From contig JAUMOL010000021.1 in the NCBI GenBank assembly GCA_031295385.1, positions 1 to 61,168 of the forward strand: a stretch of 61,168 nucleotides of DNA, in the 5' to 3' direction. The position numbers were made by a program, and so were the translations under genes. Source of the stretch: Collinsella sp. (GTDB taxonomy: Bacteria; Actinomycetota; Coriobacteriia; Coriobacteriales; Coriobacteriaceae). Each line of letters opens with the position of its first letter. Position 1 is the first letter of the stretch. This document shows positions 60,606 through 61,168 of this stretch, one piece after another. A model generated the notes under the pieces. It ran no database searches. It was not told the DNA's origin and saw only the letters and a list, made by a program, of their open reading frames with translations.

Positions 60606-60611
60606 AAGATA

Positions 60612-60688
60612 TGGTCGGAACGACAGGATTTGACCCTGCGACATCCTGCCCCCAAAGCAGGCGCGCTACCAAACTGCGCCACGTCCCG
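60612..60688 (-). tRNA. tRNA-Pro (anticodon UGG)
   Basis: 77 bases with encoded CCA. The acceptor CGGGACG pairs with CGTTCCG, the anticodon loop TTTGGGG gives UGG, and the T arm contains GGTCAAATCC. Processed together with the adjacent tRNA-Gly. Confidence 0.96.
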
Positions 60689-60832
60689 AAGGTGTTGAGC
60701 AGCTAAGGTCTAAACCTTGCGTGTCCCAAAGCGAAGGAAATTATAGGGGAGACTCCCCGCCTGTGCAAGCATTGATGCCTTAGCTCCTCGAATGTGCGAC
60801 AAAACCTTGATTATCAACTTCATCCGAACACC

Positions 60833-60870
60833 TCCCACATTCATCCGCACATGTGCGGATGAATGTGGGA
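60833..60870. repeat. 38-bp perfect palindrome upstream of the IS30-type transposase
   Basis: TCCCACATTCATCCGCACA is followed immediately by its exact reverse complement with no loop. It lies 52 bases before the transposase start and probably represents terminal inverted repeat material, perhaps two abutted ends. Confidence 0.6.
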
Positions 60871-60922
60871 ACCCGATACCCTGAGGGCCGGACCGGCCGG
60901 CCCCGGGAGATCGGAGGACGGC

Positions 60923-61168
60923 ATGTCCGGAAAGAGGAAGAAGGGTTCCGAGAAGGCGGTCCCGAGGGCCTACGGAAGGCTCACGAGGCACGAGCGGGAC
61001 ACGGTCCAGAGGATGCTGGAGCGCAGGGCGTCGTGCAGGGAGATCGCGAGGGAGCTGGGCAGGTCGCCCTCGACGGTGAGCGCCGAGGTGGCGTCGCACA
61101 GGTTCGTGACGGCGCCGAAGGCCAGGCGCGGCGAGCGCGTGGACGCCTCCGCCGACCTGTCGGCGGCC
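60923..61168 (+). CDS. IS30-family transposase, N-terminal fragment (runs off the window)
   Basis: 82 codons visible from ATG 60923 with TCGGAGGACG upstream. The helix-turn-helix of IS30 transposases is clear: RLTRHERDTVQRMLERRASCREIARELGRSPSTVSAEV. This domain recognises the IS ends or target. The DDE catalytic domain would follow beyond base 61168. The composition is very GC-rich. Whether the element is complete cannot be seen. Confidence 0.8.
   Translation, partial: MSGKRKKGSEKAVPRAYGRLTRHERDTVQRMLERRASCREIARELGRSPSTVSAEVASHRFVTAPKARRGERVDASADLSAA

Overview
The window looks like chromosomal DNA of a gut Coriobacteriia species, most likely Collinsella. This is inferred from the mostly GC-rich coding sequence and from the gene set: a Hyf-type formate hydrogenlyase with a selenocysteine formate dehydrogenase, selA/selB/selC, a GlpA/GlpB/DUF1667 trio, a LoaP-type NusG paralog heading a surface-polysaccharide operon, and IS256 and IS30 type transposases. 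No 16S gene is present, so the genus is an inference.

Layout. 1-1000: the end of a ricin-type lectin protein and a decayed IS256 transposase. 1008-13246 (minus strand): a 14-gene polysaccharide operon read from a NusG-like antiterminator (13246) through an initiating sugar transferase, an Alg14/Alg13-like pair, a pyruvyltransferase, glycosyltransferases, acyltransferases and a Wzy-like polymerase to a Wzx-like flippase. Its distal part (1008-9720) is visibly AT-richer, which suggests transfer. 13531-15943: thrS and a zinc-ribbon membrane protein. 16041-16264: an array of alternating inverted repeats. 16430-19668 (plus): anaerobic glycerol-3-phosphate dehydrogenase genes, followed by an M24 peptidase. 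21333-29435 (minus): folC, valS, clpX, clpP, tig, then tRNA-Leu at 29527. 29751-34974 (minus): an XdhD-like molybdenum hydroxylase with its FAD subunit, and gdhA.

35231-57864 (minus) is a selenium, molybdenum and formate block. It holds a DUF3343 Se/S-carrier-like protein, mobA, tRNA-Sec, selB, selA, an orphan molybdopterin oxidoreductase, a FocA-type formate channel, the maturation genes hycI and hycH, the hydrogenase subunits, two polyferredoxins, and fdhF with an in-frame UGA at codon 140 followed by a SECIS-like hairpin. The parts fit one pathway. FocA moves formate. FdhF (Sec, Mo-bis-MGD) oxidises it. The ferredoxins pass electrons to the NiFe hydrogenase, which sits on three antiporter-like membrane subunits. 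selA, selB and selC supply Sec, and mobA supplies the guanylylated molybdenum cofactor. The genes selD, hypA-F and fhlA are not in the window.

58294-61168: a RelB-like/PIN toxin-antitoxin pair, an AbiEi-like protein, tRNA-Gly and tRNA-Pro, and the start of an IS30-type transposase cut by the window edge.

Non-coding signals that the genes do not explain are the main points of interest: five 67-bp palindromes; two homologous structured elements with covarying stems flanking valS; six alternating inverted repeats at a 40-bp period; an inverted repeat bracketing a candidate promoter ahead of the polysaccharide operon; and a nine-G tract that shifts the C-terminus of a polysaccharide acyltransferase.
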